Counted from the first letter of the stretch, positions 35,082 through 44,205 are shown. The stretch is 62,000 bases of DNA from Zygnema cylindricum (GCA_037447655.1 JBBHKE010002909.1:1-62000), one strand, 5' to 3'. Notes: generated from the sequence alone by a model not told the origin. Numbers and translations are program-made.

Positions 35082-35162
35082 TTGGCCTCTGTACCAGGGG
35101 ACTTTCGCATCATATCCATGATGATGAGGGTAAGTCACAACATCGAGCCAAACAACGTTCAA
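35082..35162 (-). CDS. Desaturase exon 6
   Basis: 27 codons, [16 protein letters not shown] to P-W-Y-R-G-Q. Acceptor ...gtttttcag, donor GTATTC. Plant homologues usually have Leu before the three His; here it is Pro. The rest of the intron down to about 33,680 is repeat-rich and shows no exon 7. Confidence 0.85.
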
Positions 35163-35396
35163 CTGAAAAACAATAACAGTGACACATATAAACTCAGTAG
35201 TGAAACTCACATACAAAATAAACAAAAAACGAAACAAAAATAATTGAAAACCAGGGCACAATTACACTTTAACCACTATAAACCAGAGGATGACTTCATT
35301 ACTAAATATTAGTCAGATATTAAACAAAAGAAAGGGGGGAGAGAGAGGAGGGAGTGAAAGAGAGCGATAGAGTTAACTAAGGGAAAGGAGAGTGGA

Positions 35397-35451
<55 letters not shown>

Positions 35452-36320
35452 GGAGAGGGGAAAATAAACAAAGATCAACACAAAAGGCGTGAGATAATTT
35501 ACCCAATAAAGAACGACGTATAGATTGAACTTCATAAGAGGTCCGAGCTTGAGAGGGCAAAGGCCGACAATGGCCAGCATTGCCCACCAGCATTTGGTGG
35601 ATGTGGTGACATCATCTTTCTCACTAGGGACAAACAAATCTGACCTTGGGTCATAGTGAGATCCAGTTTTCCCAGCGCTTCGCTGCCACTACAACCAGGA
35701 ATAAGAACAAAGAAATAACTTGTGTAAGTTACAAAATTGAGTAGACACATGGAATCAGCTTTTGTGTCACTTGCAAAACTGCGTAGAAGCATAGAAAAAG
35801 GTTTGGGGTCAGTTAGAGAATTGAGACGGAATTGTCAAAGAAATTTCAAGTCTTGAGTGAATCTGAGGGAAAGGATGATTTAAGTCGACTATAAAACTGC
35901 GTAAAAATGTCAATCTGGAACATAGAAAGTGTTTTATTATTAATAAAACTGAGTAAAAGTTGTTGAAGTATCGAGTGCATCTCAACCTTTAAGGATACAC
36001 ATAGAAGTACGAAGAAATCGGAGGAATAAGCAATTGGAACATACAAGCCCTGAGAAGAAAGGATAAATAGACGACTGGGTATATACATACCAAGTATAAT
36101 GGATAAATAAAGAATTGGATATTACCGAATATATACAAAGTATGAAAGATAAATAAACAATCAAGAAATACATGCCAAGTAAAAGGGATAAATAAACACT
36201 TAGAAAAAATTGAGTAGAGAAACATACCAAGTTAAATGGATAGGCAAACAGAGCCCAAGGCACCCTAAGGCGTCCAACTTTAACCCAAAATTCTAAGGAG
36301 TCGCAAAGGTTCTTTGGCAT
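35082..36320 (-). CDS. FAD3/FAD7/FAD8: Omega-3 fatty-acid desaturase, internal exons 4-6 (partial gene)
   Basis: Three minus-strand exons, 36,320-36,228, 35,688-35,503 and 35,162-35,082 (93, 186 and 81 bp), join in phase 0 to give 120 residues. The product matches the middle of plant omega-3 desaturases: [37 protein letters not shown] and P-W-Y-R-G. These membrane enzymes insert the third double bond into 18- or 16-carbon acyl lipids in plastid or ER. Each exon is framed by GT and AG. Exon lengths equal those I recall for land-plant FAD3/FAD7. Missing are the N-terminal exons with the first two histidine boxes and the following exon with the third; they were searched for by eye and not found, so the locus is a fragment, misassembled, or has very long introns. 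Confidence 0.85.
35399..35443 (+). repeat. (GA)n microsatellite in desaturase intron
   Basis: About 22 GA units within the intron between exons 5 and 6; on the coding strand this is a (TC)n pyrimidine tract upstream of exon 6. Confidence 0.97.
35503..35688 (-). CDS. Desaturase exon 5
   Basis: 62 codons, W-Q-R-S-A-G-K to L-Y-V-V-L-Y-W. Acceptor ...tggttgtag, donor GTAAAT. This is the most diagnostic exon of the fragment, with the G-S-H-Y-D-P and T-S-T-K-C-W-W-A-M segments and one hydrophobic span. Confidence 0.87.
36228..36320 (-). CDS. Desaturase exon 4, copy A
   Basis: 31 codons, [11 protein letters not shown] to P-F-N-L. The acceptor is ...ttaccag and the donor GTATGTTTC. Joining to exon 5 gives P-F-N-L-W-Q-R-S. 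Confidence 0.82.
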
Positions 36321-36609
36321 CTGGTAACAAATGCAAGTACGACAGACAATTGTAAAGGACAACGGATTCACCGTAACAAAGACTAGATTTCGTGCTTATT
36401 TTAAGGTGCAGAAAAAAAGGAGAGTCCATAACCCACACAAATTAAAATGTGAGTCAATAAAATAGATCTGTAAAACACAACGAACTCATTGATACCAAGA
36501 ACGGATATTCGCTGTTGGTTGTAAATATCCAGAAAATTAGAAGAGTTGTGATCCACACTAAATATGATGCGAGTTTGAAAAAAAACAGATCATTTCAAAA
36601 AACAAACCA

Positions 36610-37480
36610 ATGCACCGAAGAAAGGGACAGATTCACTCTTGAAACATTCAAAGCCTTATGGAGGACAGAGATCAAGCACATGACCAGCGACAAAGTAAAC
36701 AGACAAAGTAAACTAAACAAAAATTTAATGGCTGTACCTGGTCTGGATCAGTAATAGGAATAGAACTCTGATAACGAGTATGGTATGGTATGGTGCTACC
36801 AAAGGTACGAGTCAACAGTAGTCAGCACGTCTATGTTGGGATCGCCAGGATGCCGCCAGCAGGCAATTGCATCGACTGCCAGGTGGTGACCGCCAGCTGG
36901 CAATTGCATTGACTGCCAGTTGACAATTGCATTGACTGCCAGCTGGCAATTGCATTGACTGCCATTTTTTGCAACTGGTTTTACCCTTCAAGGTTTCCAG
37001 TCAGTTAGAGAACTGAGAAGAATTTTCAAATGAACTATCAAGACTTGAGTGAATCTGAGGGAAAGGATGATTTAAGTCATTTATGGAGTGAAGTGTTTTA
37101 TTATTAATAAAATTAAGTAAAAGTTTCTGAAGTGTCAAGTGCATCTCAACTGTTGAGCATACACACAGAAGTACAGAAAAATCGGAGGAATAAGCAATTG
37201 GAACGTACAAGTATCAAGAAGAAAGGATAAATAAACGACTCGGTATATACATACCAAGTATAATGGATAAATAAAAAATTGGATACTACCGTTTACATAC
37301 AAAGGATAAATAAACAATCAAGAAATACATGCCAAGTAAAAGAGATAAAAAAAACAACTAGAAAAATTTGAGTAGAGTAACATACCAAGTAAAATGGATA
37401 GGCAAACAGAGCCCAAGGCACCCTGAGGCGTCCAGCTTTAGCCAAAAATTCTAAGGAGACATAATGGTTCTTTGGCATCT
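36610..37480. repeat. Segmental tandem duplication, copy B (internally deleted)
   Basis: Starts 'gggacagattcactcttgaaacattcaaagcc' and ends with a second copy of desaturase exon 4. Relative to copy A it lacks about 1.27 kb, exactly the part carrying exons 5 and 6. 36,850-36,985 has at least three units of 'ttgcattgactgccag(c/t)tg(g/a)caa'. Confidence 0.8.
37386..37478 (-). CDS. Desaturase exon 4, duplicated copy B
   Basis: A second 93-bp exon, M-P-K-N-H-Y-V-S-L-E-F-L-A-K-A-G to P-F-Y-L, lies 1.07 kb upstream in gene order. It has its own ...ttaccag acceptor and GTATGTTAC donor. It is closer than copy A to the plant consensus at its end (Y-P-F-Y-L). Both copies are open and phase 0, so either could splice to exon 5 at 35,688 or both could be included in frame. 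It arose with the tandem duplication whose copy B lost exons 5 and 6. Confidence 0.8.
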
Positions 37481-37799
37481 GGTAACAAATGCAACAAAAC
37501 AGACAAAAAAGTTAACAAAAGTTAAGTTCCGTACATCTCGAAATCGAAATAATATATTTTTTATTACAAATACTTAAAATTATACAGATTAAAAATTATG
37601 GGTAGATTAATGCAGAATGTACAAATAAGATTCCGTAATATGCTCTCTTATGAATTTAACTTAACCAAACAATATTTAACCAAAGAATATTTAAAAACCA
37701 TATCGACAGTGAAGATTGGTTGCAGCAAAAGCCATAGAAAACCACAAACCACATAGAACTTAAGTAAAAAGAACAGGAAAAACAAACTGCATTACATAC

Positions 37800-38018
37800 A
37801 AAGCATGAGGCTGCGAAGGCCGTCCAATTCTTCATCAATATCGTCAAAATCATCCAAAGTTGTAAGATAATCCGGAATCTTTGAAATACTAGGTGTGCGG
37901 CTGTGGAGATCATCACTTTCTTTATCTTCGTTAGGTTTTCCAAAGTCATCCATCAGTTTTTTACACAGCTGGACTTTTCTCCAGCTTCTAATGCCGAGTA
38001 CTTTGATCTTCTTTTTCC
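37800..38018 (-). CDS. Unidentified exon, basic start and acidic end
   Basis: The minus strand gives a 219-bp exon candidate: acceptor ...gcaatcag, 72 codons, donor GTATGTAA. It begins K-K-K-I-K-V-L-G-I-R, continues K-L-M-D-D-F-G-K-P-N-E-D and ends in an acidic stretch (L-D-D-F-D-D-I-D-E-E-L-D). The donor is strong and the composition protein-like; the acceptor has a weak pyrimidine tract. Its phases (one base needed before, one base left over) do not fit directly onto desaturase exon 4, which starts in phase 0, so it belongs to another gene or an intervening exon is missing. No family is recognised. Confidence 0.45.
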
Positions 38019-38478
38019 CTGATTGCTATTTTATCTTCTATTATACCTTCCTTTCCTTTTTTTACTATTTTCTCTTCCCTACAATACTATTCCACCTTCG
38101 TTTCCCTGTTTTACGATGTCAGCTTCCTCTTCCTGTCTTTCTTGATATCGTCACAATGGAAATTTTCCAAAGAACACTAACAAACCAAACCCTACTTAAT
38201 TTTTAAAGGACGGCAGATACTTCTTGTAGAATATTCCTGCACTTAATTTTTTCTCTCTGACGGCCATTCGATGAAAAAAAAAGCAATTCAAAAGCATGTT
38301 CGGCACCTTCCTTGGTCACAAATAATTTTTTTTTTCAATCTAAGAGCGTTATCAATCAGAAAATGAAGTTGTCTGACGGTGTAAGAAGAAGGTGGTACAT
38401 CGACAGACTGACAGAGAGAAAGAGAAAAGGAGAAATGACATGACATCCCCCACGGCCAAAAATCATGCCTTCGGTATG
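38019..38478. other. No recognisable gene
   Basis: AT-rich spacer between the exon candidate at 37,800-38,018 and the inverted-repeat element M1. Small open frames on both strands show no motif. Confidence 0.5.
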
Positions 38479-38481
38479 GTA

Positions 38482-39072
38482 CACCGCGCATCGTTATTAG
38501 TGTCACGGTCACTAATTTGAGTTCTTAAAATTTTGATTTTTTTCCAAAAATAGTATACGTGATTTTAATTTTTCCTTGACGTTAATTGATTTTTTTCCAA
38601 AAATAGTATACGTGATTTTAATTTTTCCTTGACGTTAATTGAGGTTCCGTACAAATTAGCGTACAGAACGAAAGTACATTAATATGTAAATAGTGTGGTG
38701 TACGGTTGATGTCAGACCGTACATAAATGTACCTTTTTAGTTGAAAATTTTACAAAAAATGACTTAAATCGGACGCGTTCGCATAGGAACGTGCGCTAAA
38801 GAAACGGGATTGGTCTGACATGTAAAAAAGTCTGACATGTACGGATATTTAAATTTCACTACGGTGTACGATTTTTATATTTTGTACGGATACATATAAT
38901 AATGTATATAATCGTACAGAAAATTTTCCATTTTTGCTGTTCCAAATTAGCGTTAACACTGAAATTAGAATAAACCTTTTTTTTTGTAATTTTCAAATTC
39001 TTAATTAGCGTCAATGACGGTATATTTACTTACACACTATTTAAACTTTGACACTAATAACGATGCGCGGTG
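38482..39072 (+). mobile_element. M1: TA-flanked inverted-repeat element (591 bp)
   Basis: The ends are inverted copies of CACCGCGCATCGTTATTAG, flanked on both sides by TA (38,480-38,481 and 39,073-39,074), as for Tc1/mariner-derived MITEs. It is collinear, in opposite orientation, with M2 at 43,537. It has an internal perfect 53-bp tandem duplication (38,535-38,587 and 38,588-38,640) absent from M2. No transposase is encoded. Confidence 0.85.
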
Positions 39073-39075
39073 TAC

Positions 39076-39721
39076 TATCTTTAATACTTTATTTTTTTGG
39101 CTGACGTTTTTGATGTAATCAGTTACCATATGTAAAAAGGCAGTCATCATTTATAATGTATCTATCGCCAATACAACAATGTTCTTATGCAAACTGCTAT
39201 GTAGTCCCTTTTCTATTTCGTCTGTAAATTTTAGTGTTATATTTGTAAGTTTCCTATCGATGATAAGTCCGAGCAATATATTGTTATCGTTGGTAAATCG
39301 ACCTAATAAATTGATATATCGCTCTGTATTTATCGCCGATTAATGCCGATTAATAGGCACTGATTATTGATAACTACCGTAAACCGATATATCCCCCAAG
39401 GTTCTTAGGACATGAAATCGCCGTCGGTAATGCACTTCATTCGCTAGTACAGAATACGGAATTGCCCGTATGAAATGCCGAATGATAAATACCGATAATC
39501 GGTAGGTGGAAAAAAGCATAGTTGTTCAAAACGTATTCTACGCACGCTTCGAATGAGCGTACAATACGTAGAAACTGGAGAGGTCGATTTGAAAAAAACG
39601 TGAATGATTTTTTTTCTGTACAAATTCGTACATTTTTAAAATATTTAATTGAAAATCTATTGCAGTTTGTACGCTTTTTTTCCATCTAGACATCTCACCA
39701 ACTGGATAAGGACGTCTATGA
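39076..39721. other. No recognisable gene; AT-rich with 'gatatatcg'-type sequence
   Basis: 39,240-39,440 has repeated 'cgatatatc' and 'accgataa' words like those in the D-type elements at 44,080 and 48,234. No protein motif is seen. Confidence 0.4.
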
Positions 39722-39731
39722 NNNNNNNNNN
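39722..39731. other. Assembly gap (10 N)
   Basis: Ten N immediately before a (CT)n array (39,732-39,783). The gap size is conventional, so real sequence of unknown length may be missing here. Confidence 0.99.
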
Positions 39732-39783
<52 letters not shown>

Positions 39784-40016
39784 ACACTCAAAACACCCTC
39801 CCTCTCTTCCCACCTTCGACATAACTTCACTCTAACCTGAGTCTCTACATATCCTCTCTCTCATGGCTCCCAAAATCAGACATAACCGCCTTTCTTTTCC
39901 CTCTTACTGACTCGGTCACACTTTTCTTTGCTCTGCTCCCTTTGCTTTTCGTTCTCCTCACCTTCTCCTTCCCTTCCCCCTCCTCACCCTCTCCTTTTTC
40001 CCTGCCCTTGCTCTAT

Positions 40017-40055
<39 letters not shown>

Positions 40056-40290
40056 ATTATCTCGTTCCCGTCCCTTTTTCCTCTCCCACTCCTCCCCCTT
40101 CCCTTCCTCTTCCACTCCTCTTGCTTTTCGTTTCCCTCGTCTCGTTTCTTTTCACACTGGCTCAGTCATTCTCCCTTTTCTTTCCGCCAATACAGACTAA
40201 AACCCTCGGTACTCTCTCTCCTATACATCTCTGAGTCCAATCTCACTTCAATACAGCTTCCACCCTTCTCTCCCTCCCACAAAACTCACA

Positions 40291-40359
<69 letters not shown>
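39732..40359 (+). repeat. Cluster of (CT)n arrays in pyrimidine-rich DNA
   Basis: Three long uninterrupted (CT)n runs: 39,732-39,783, 40,021-40,054 and 40,294-40,359. The DNA between them is also C/T-rich on the plus strand (for example 39,940-40,010). On the minus strand, where neighbouring exons are read, these are GA runs. Confidence 0.97.
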
Positions 40360-40362
<3 letters not shown>

Positions 40363-40621
40363 CAAGCCCTTATCCTTCAGCAATATGTTCCTTGACAGTG
40401 ATAGCTGAGGACCAGTTTTCCTTCTTATTCTTGAAAAGGCACTCATTTGTTTAGCTTTAAAGTCAACCATAACCATCCATAATGTCCACTTTCCTTTAAC
40501 CGACACAGAATGATAGTCTATATATGATTTCCTATCCACATTAGTTCCTACTCTCATTGTTTTCGTTGAAAGATGTCAAAAAAAATGAGTTTTTTTTCAT
40601 CCTTTTTCCCACAGTACTCAC

Positions 40622-40857
40622 CCACGGTGGATCTCCACCCTCGATCGAACCAACGAGCCAATCGGGAGGTTCTCCATTCGGCCCTCTCGTCTCCGAATCC
40701 ACTCTAGTTTTTGTCAGAGCTTCACAGTCTTGCAAATGAGGGGCCATAGGAAAACGTTTGTTTCCGAACCATCCGGGCAACGATTGGATTGTAGGAGGAA
40801 CACTATTTTTTGTGAGGCTGTACATTTTAGCCCACGCCTGCATCATATGGTTCACAT
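40622..40857 (-). CDS. Unidentified exon, 78 codons
   Basis: The acceptor ...gattgtaacag and donor GTGAGTACT frame a 236-bp exon on the minus strand. It reads V-N-H-M-M-Q-A-W-A-K-M-Y-S, then G-W-F-G-N-K-R-F-P-M-A-P-H, and ends G-E-P-P-D-W-L-V-G-S-I-E-G-G-D-P-P-W. Tryptophans, prolines and the lack of low complexity argue for a real protein. It would need one base from the previous exon and ends in phase 0. I do not recognise the family. A following open stretch at 40,547-40,375 (K-S-Y-I-D-Y-H-S-V-S-V-K-G-K-W) might be another exon but does not fit in phase. Confidence 0.5.
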
Positions 40858-41486
40858 CTGTTACAATCAAGAGTAGAGAGAAACAAAACGGAGAGGCTGA
40901 GTTGATGGAGAGAGAGAGGGAGAGGAAGAGGGGGAGGACGAGGAGCGAGTGGAGAGAGGAGATAGTGAAAGAGAGAGAGAGGGAGAGAGAGAGAGAGATG
41001 AGGTAGAGGATAGAAAAGCCATGACAAAGGTTCTGAAATGAATTTTTAGGATAGAAAATGCATTTTGGAAGTGTTTCGCCTCGACTTTCACAAGGGAAAG
41101 GTTCTACACCATCATCATCATTTTTTTCCAAATTGAGCGATAGCGTTCAACTTATTTTAAGAAATACATCTACATTGCCTTACACAAAAACAAAGATTTT
41201 CACCCTCTAAGTATCGTAAATGTGAACATAATGACAAGAGAAAAACGGTGGTCACCCCGGAACAACAAAAATGGGCTACCCAATTGTACCCGTGCTTAGC
41301 CGTGACATTTGACTTGGCCTATCCCGATCCACTCATTTACCATCCTTGATAATAATCAAAATTCATCACCTCCTTCAACCTGGGCATATCCACTTGACGA
41401 CATGTATTAATCACCACGGTACCTTCCAATTTTCCTCAAGAGGCATTAACACATCCAGAAAGTGAGTCGTAATCTCAAAAACTTAC

Positions 41487-41604
41487 CTTTTCCTCACCAA
41501 CTAAATGCCTTTTGATACCTGCCAGAATGGCACATCTTTTATGTGTCCGCTTGTACCATGGAGGGACATCGGCAGAGAAGGAAGGAAGCGTTGTAAAACA
41601 TCCG
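41487..41604 (-). CDS. Unidentified exon, 39 codons
   Basis: Acceptor ...gaatttcag and donor GTAAGT enclose 118 bp on the minus strand. After one leading base the frame reads T-L-P-S-F-S-A-D-V-P-P-W-Y-K-R-T-H-K-R and ends A-G-I-K-R-H-L-V-G-E-E-K in phase 0. It probably belongs to the same gene as 40,622-40,857, but at least one exon between them (length 1 modulo 3) was not found. Mobile element M3 ends only 8 bp from the acceptor. Confidence 0.42.
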
Positions 41605-41618
41605 CTGAAATTCCACTA

Positions 41619-41834
41619 CACCGCTAATCGTTGTTAGTGTTAAAGTTTTTTTCGCCACTTAAACATCTTTTCTCCGTGCACACTTGTCGGATTGTCAATC
41701 CGGCGGTTTCTATGGGAAGGCAAGATTCCCAGCTTCCTATTGGCTGTCTCCGATTGACAATCCGATAAGTGTGCACGGAGAAAAGATGTTTTAAGTGGCG
41801 AAAAAAACATTAACACTAATAACGATTAGCGGTG
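41619..41834. mobile_element. M3: 216-bp near-palindromic TA-flanked MITE
   Basis: Almost the whole element is a pair of about 90-bp inverted repeats (from CACCGCTAATCG to 'gattgtcaatc'), with TA on both sides (41,617-41,618 and 41,835-41,836). Its ends belong to the M family. It could fold into a long hairpin. Confidence 0.88.
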
Positions 41835-41891
41835 TAGTTGCCTAGCTGGATCCATACATTCACGTGCTTACGAAACCCTCATAAAAAGGTA

Positions 41892-42096
41892 CACCGGGTA
41901 TCGTTATTAGAGTTAATCACAGTATAGGGGGTGTGTTTTGAACCTAAAATAGCATTAATAACCCTAACTGTTTTTTCTTAACACTAATTCTTTAAATGAA
42001 TCAGAATCAGCCACGTCATTTGGAACTGAACTATAATAAAAAACACCCATACAAACCCCACGCTAATAATTTTTTTACTCTAATAGCGATTTATAG
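41892..42096. mobile_element. M4: divergent M-family element (205 bp)
   Basis: The left end CACCGGGTATCGTTATTAG is a clear M terminus; the right end ('actctaatagcgatttatag') is degenerate. TA is present on both sides (41,890-41,891 and 42,097-42,098). Confidence 0.6.
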
Positions 42097-42247
42097 TAAA
42101 GCCTATTGGACCAATTTTTTCATCACTATCAAACAAACAACCATGCCTCATCGTCCCCCTCCTATTGGTATCATCCACGGAAATCAAAGATGTATTTAAA
42201 AATAATGTTGTCTCTTCCACTTTGTCAATTGTCTCCAGTCCAGCTTC

Positions 42248-43131
42248 TTAATCATCAATATCATTGTCAGCATCATCAAATTCTGTAGCCTACCAAAAAC
42301 AACCAATCGACAGCCAAAAATGGCTTATTTGTTGTTTTTCAATGTTTTACATTTTCTATTCAACATCCGAAGTCCAGACACAGTGTCTAGTGTCTTCCAG
42401 CATCCAATGCCCAATATCCTATGTCAATGTCTAATCTCCACTTTCCAATGTCCAAAGTACTACGTCCCATAAAAAATGTCAAAGCTCTAGTGTCTAGTGT
42501 CCAATATACCATGTCCAATGTCCAATGTCCACTGTCCAATATACAATGTCCAATGTTTAATGTCCAATGTCCAATGTCAAAAATCCAATGTACAATGTCC
42601 AATCTCCAGCATCCAATGTCAAATGTCAAATGTTAAATATCAAATGTCAAATGTTCACTGTCCAATTTCCAATGTCCAATGTCTAATTTCAAATTGCATG
42701 CACTGAATCAAAAAGGAACTTCATAATTCAAATTCAAATCATCTCAATTCTGCAATTAATGTACACAAATCCGCTTTAAATTCTACAAATGCATTATCCA
42801 ATGTCGGTCCAAACTAAACCTTAACCAAACACACTCTAGGCGTTCCCCAAGTCCAGCCTATCCCAAACAGAAAAGCATTAAAAAGCAGTACCTCGTATAA
42901 CCGCTCTGAAAATTTTTCATTCTCGTTCGCTGATGACGCGGCTGCTGCTGATTCGTCAGAAAAAGGCAACACTCGAGCGCCGGTTTTTGAATTTGCGCCG
43001 TTCTCCACTCGGCATCCAAATATACAAAATGTCGGCGTGGCGTGCAGCAAGAGCACGAGGATTGCGGCAGAAGATGCAGCGGAAACAAGGAGAATCCTGT
43101 GCTTCTGCCAGCTGGAATTCTGAGACGACAT
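42248..43131 (-). CDS. Candidate two-exon gene for a 93-residue single-span membrane protein
   Basis: Exon 1 (43,131-42,892) starts M-S-S-Q-N-S-S-W-Q-K-H-R, followed by a hydrophobic span of about 25 residues (L-L-V-S-A-A-S-S-A-A-I-L-V-L-L-L) and a Ser/Ala/Glu-rich part ending S-E-R-L-Y-E. It meets donor GTACTG in phase 0. Exon 2 (42,289-42,248) follows acceptor ...tttggtag in the same phase and reads A-T-E-F-D-D-A-D-N-D-I-D-D-stop. The product would have a short basic N-terminus, a membrane anchor or signal peptide and an acidic tail. A telo-box sits about 150 bp upstream. The 602-bp intron holds the heptamer minisatellite. Family unknown. An overlapping plus-strand frame (42,933-43,175) is less convincing because it lacks such context. 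Confidence 0.45.
42385..42695 (+). repeat. Heptamer minisatellite (TGTCCAA)n
   Basis: About 40 imperfect units of CCAATGT / TGTCCAA; all three frames read as M/S/N/V/Q/C/P repeats, so the ORFs are artefacts. The array lies inside the predicted intron at 42,290-42,891. Confidence 0.93.
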
Positions 43132-43282
43132 GGTTGTGCGACGAGCTACAAAAGCGAAACGATTATCCAGCGTAAAGAGTTCGCAATATCATGGTTTGAA
43201 ACTTTCGGAATCTTGCGACTTTTTGGCCCCGCGGGGGTGCCAAAGGCGTCTACGTCGCCCGTATTCTCCGAGCGACCGCTCG

Positions 43283-43293
43283 TTTAGGGTTTA
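43283..43293 (-). promoter_or_regulatory. Telo-box in a GC-rich upstream region
   Basis: The minus strand reads TAAACCCTAAA about 150 bp upstream of the ATG at 43,131. Between them lies a GC-rich stretch with palindromes GAGCGGTCGCTC and CCCCGCGGGG. Telo-boxes are common in plant promoters of growth- and translation-related genes; here it supports, without proving, a promoter. Confidence 0.45.
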
Positions 43294-43536
43294 TTTTGAA
43301 TGCTGAATAGACTTCATATGTGGGCATGTGGCTGCCCAATACTACAGTACGATACTTTACCATACTGTACTGTACAATGCAATAGAGGTACAGTACCAGT
43401 CGTACGAATTTTGACTTTTTCACGAAAATGCGCCTTTTTTTTATAGTTTTTTAACTTTTCGTAAATTTCGTATACTTTTCATGTACGGATAAAATGTACG
43501 TAAATTTTCAAAAAAAGGGTTTGAAACTGGAAAGTA

Positions 43537-44074
43537 CACCGCGCATCGTTATTAGTGTCAAGGTTTAGATAGTGTGGAAGAAAATTTACCGTCATTGATG
43601 CTAATTAAGAATTTGAAAATTAGAAAAAAAAAAGGTTTATTGTAGTTTCGGTGTTAATGCTAATTTGGAACAGCAAAAATGGAATATTTTCTGTACGATT
43701 ATAAACATTAATATATGTATTCGTACAGAATATTGGAGATCGTAAGCCGTCGTGAAATTTAAATATCCGTACATGTCAGACTAATTTACGTGTCAGACTA
43801 ATCCCGTTATTTGAGCGCACGCTCCCATGCGTGCGCGTCTAATTTAATTCATTTTTGTAAAATTTTCACTTGAAAAGGTACATTTGTGTACAGTCAGACA
43901 TCGAACGTACACCACACTATTTAGACATCATTATGCTTTCATTATTTACGCTATTTTGTACGGAACCTTAATAAACGTCAAGGAAAAATTAAAATCATGT
44001 ATCCTATTTGAGGAAAAAATCAAAGTTTTAAGAACCCAAATTAGAGTTGTTGACACTAATAACGATTCGCGGTG
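43537..44074 (-). mobile_element. M2: TA-flanked inverted-repeat element (538 bp)
   Basis: Same family as M1 in opposite orientation. Termini are CACCGCGCATCGTTATTAG and its inverse (with one C/A change), flanked by TA (43,535-43,536 and 44,075-44,076). Shared internal words include 'gtacatgtcag', 'gtgtacg' and 'ttaatttttccttgacgtt'. No transposase. Confidence 0.85.
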
Positions 44075-44076
44075 TA

Positions 44077-44205
44077 GTGTTCGGCATCGAAGACCATTTG
44101 CCATATTCGATATATATCGAATTTCGTGTACCCGATAATCGATATATCGCTTCGATATATCAGTTTTCAAATGATCGCGATATATCGCCAATATATCGAA
44201 GCTTC
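44077..44205 (+). repeat. Partial D-type element
   Basis: 'tgttcggcatcgaa' followed by 'gtacccgataatcgatatatc' and 'ttcgatatatc' matches the left end of the D element at 48,234-48,400. It directly abuts M2. 44,340-44,460 is a short 'gctgctagtactg' repeat cluster. Confidence 0.5.

Larger units (their letters stand above)
33680..36371. repeat. Segmental tandem duplication, copy A (complete)
   Basis: 33,686-34,530 and 35,796-36,371 are closely similar to 36,610-36,985 and 36,990-37,480. Copy A additionally holds 34,531-35,795, which contains desaturase exons 5 and 6. The shared sequence begins 'gggatagattcacttttggaacattcagagcc'. The block 33,900-34,500 is itself built from shuffled modules ('gtgcgagtgagtctttaacagtagctgg', 'catctatgttgggatctccag', 'gcaattgcattgactgccagctgg'). 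Confidence 0.8.

Noticed and set aside
39538-39840. Frames spanning the N gap
   Set aside because: They contain undefined residues and (CT)n repeats.
40375-40547. Exon-like minus-strand stretch with K-S-Y-I-D-Y-H-S-V-S-V-K-G-K-W
   Set aside because: Plausible composition, but acceptor phase does not fit the upstream exon and no donor was found, so not listed as a gene.
42387-42706. Several repeat-rich frames on both strands
   Set aside because: Translations of the heptamer minisatellite.
42933-43175. Plus-strand 80-codon frame
   Set aside because: Antisense of exon 1 of the candidate gene; no splice or promoter context on that strand.
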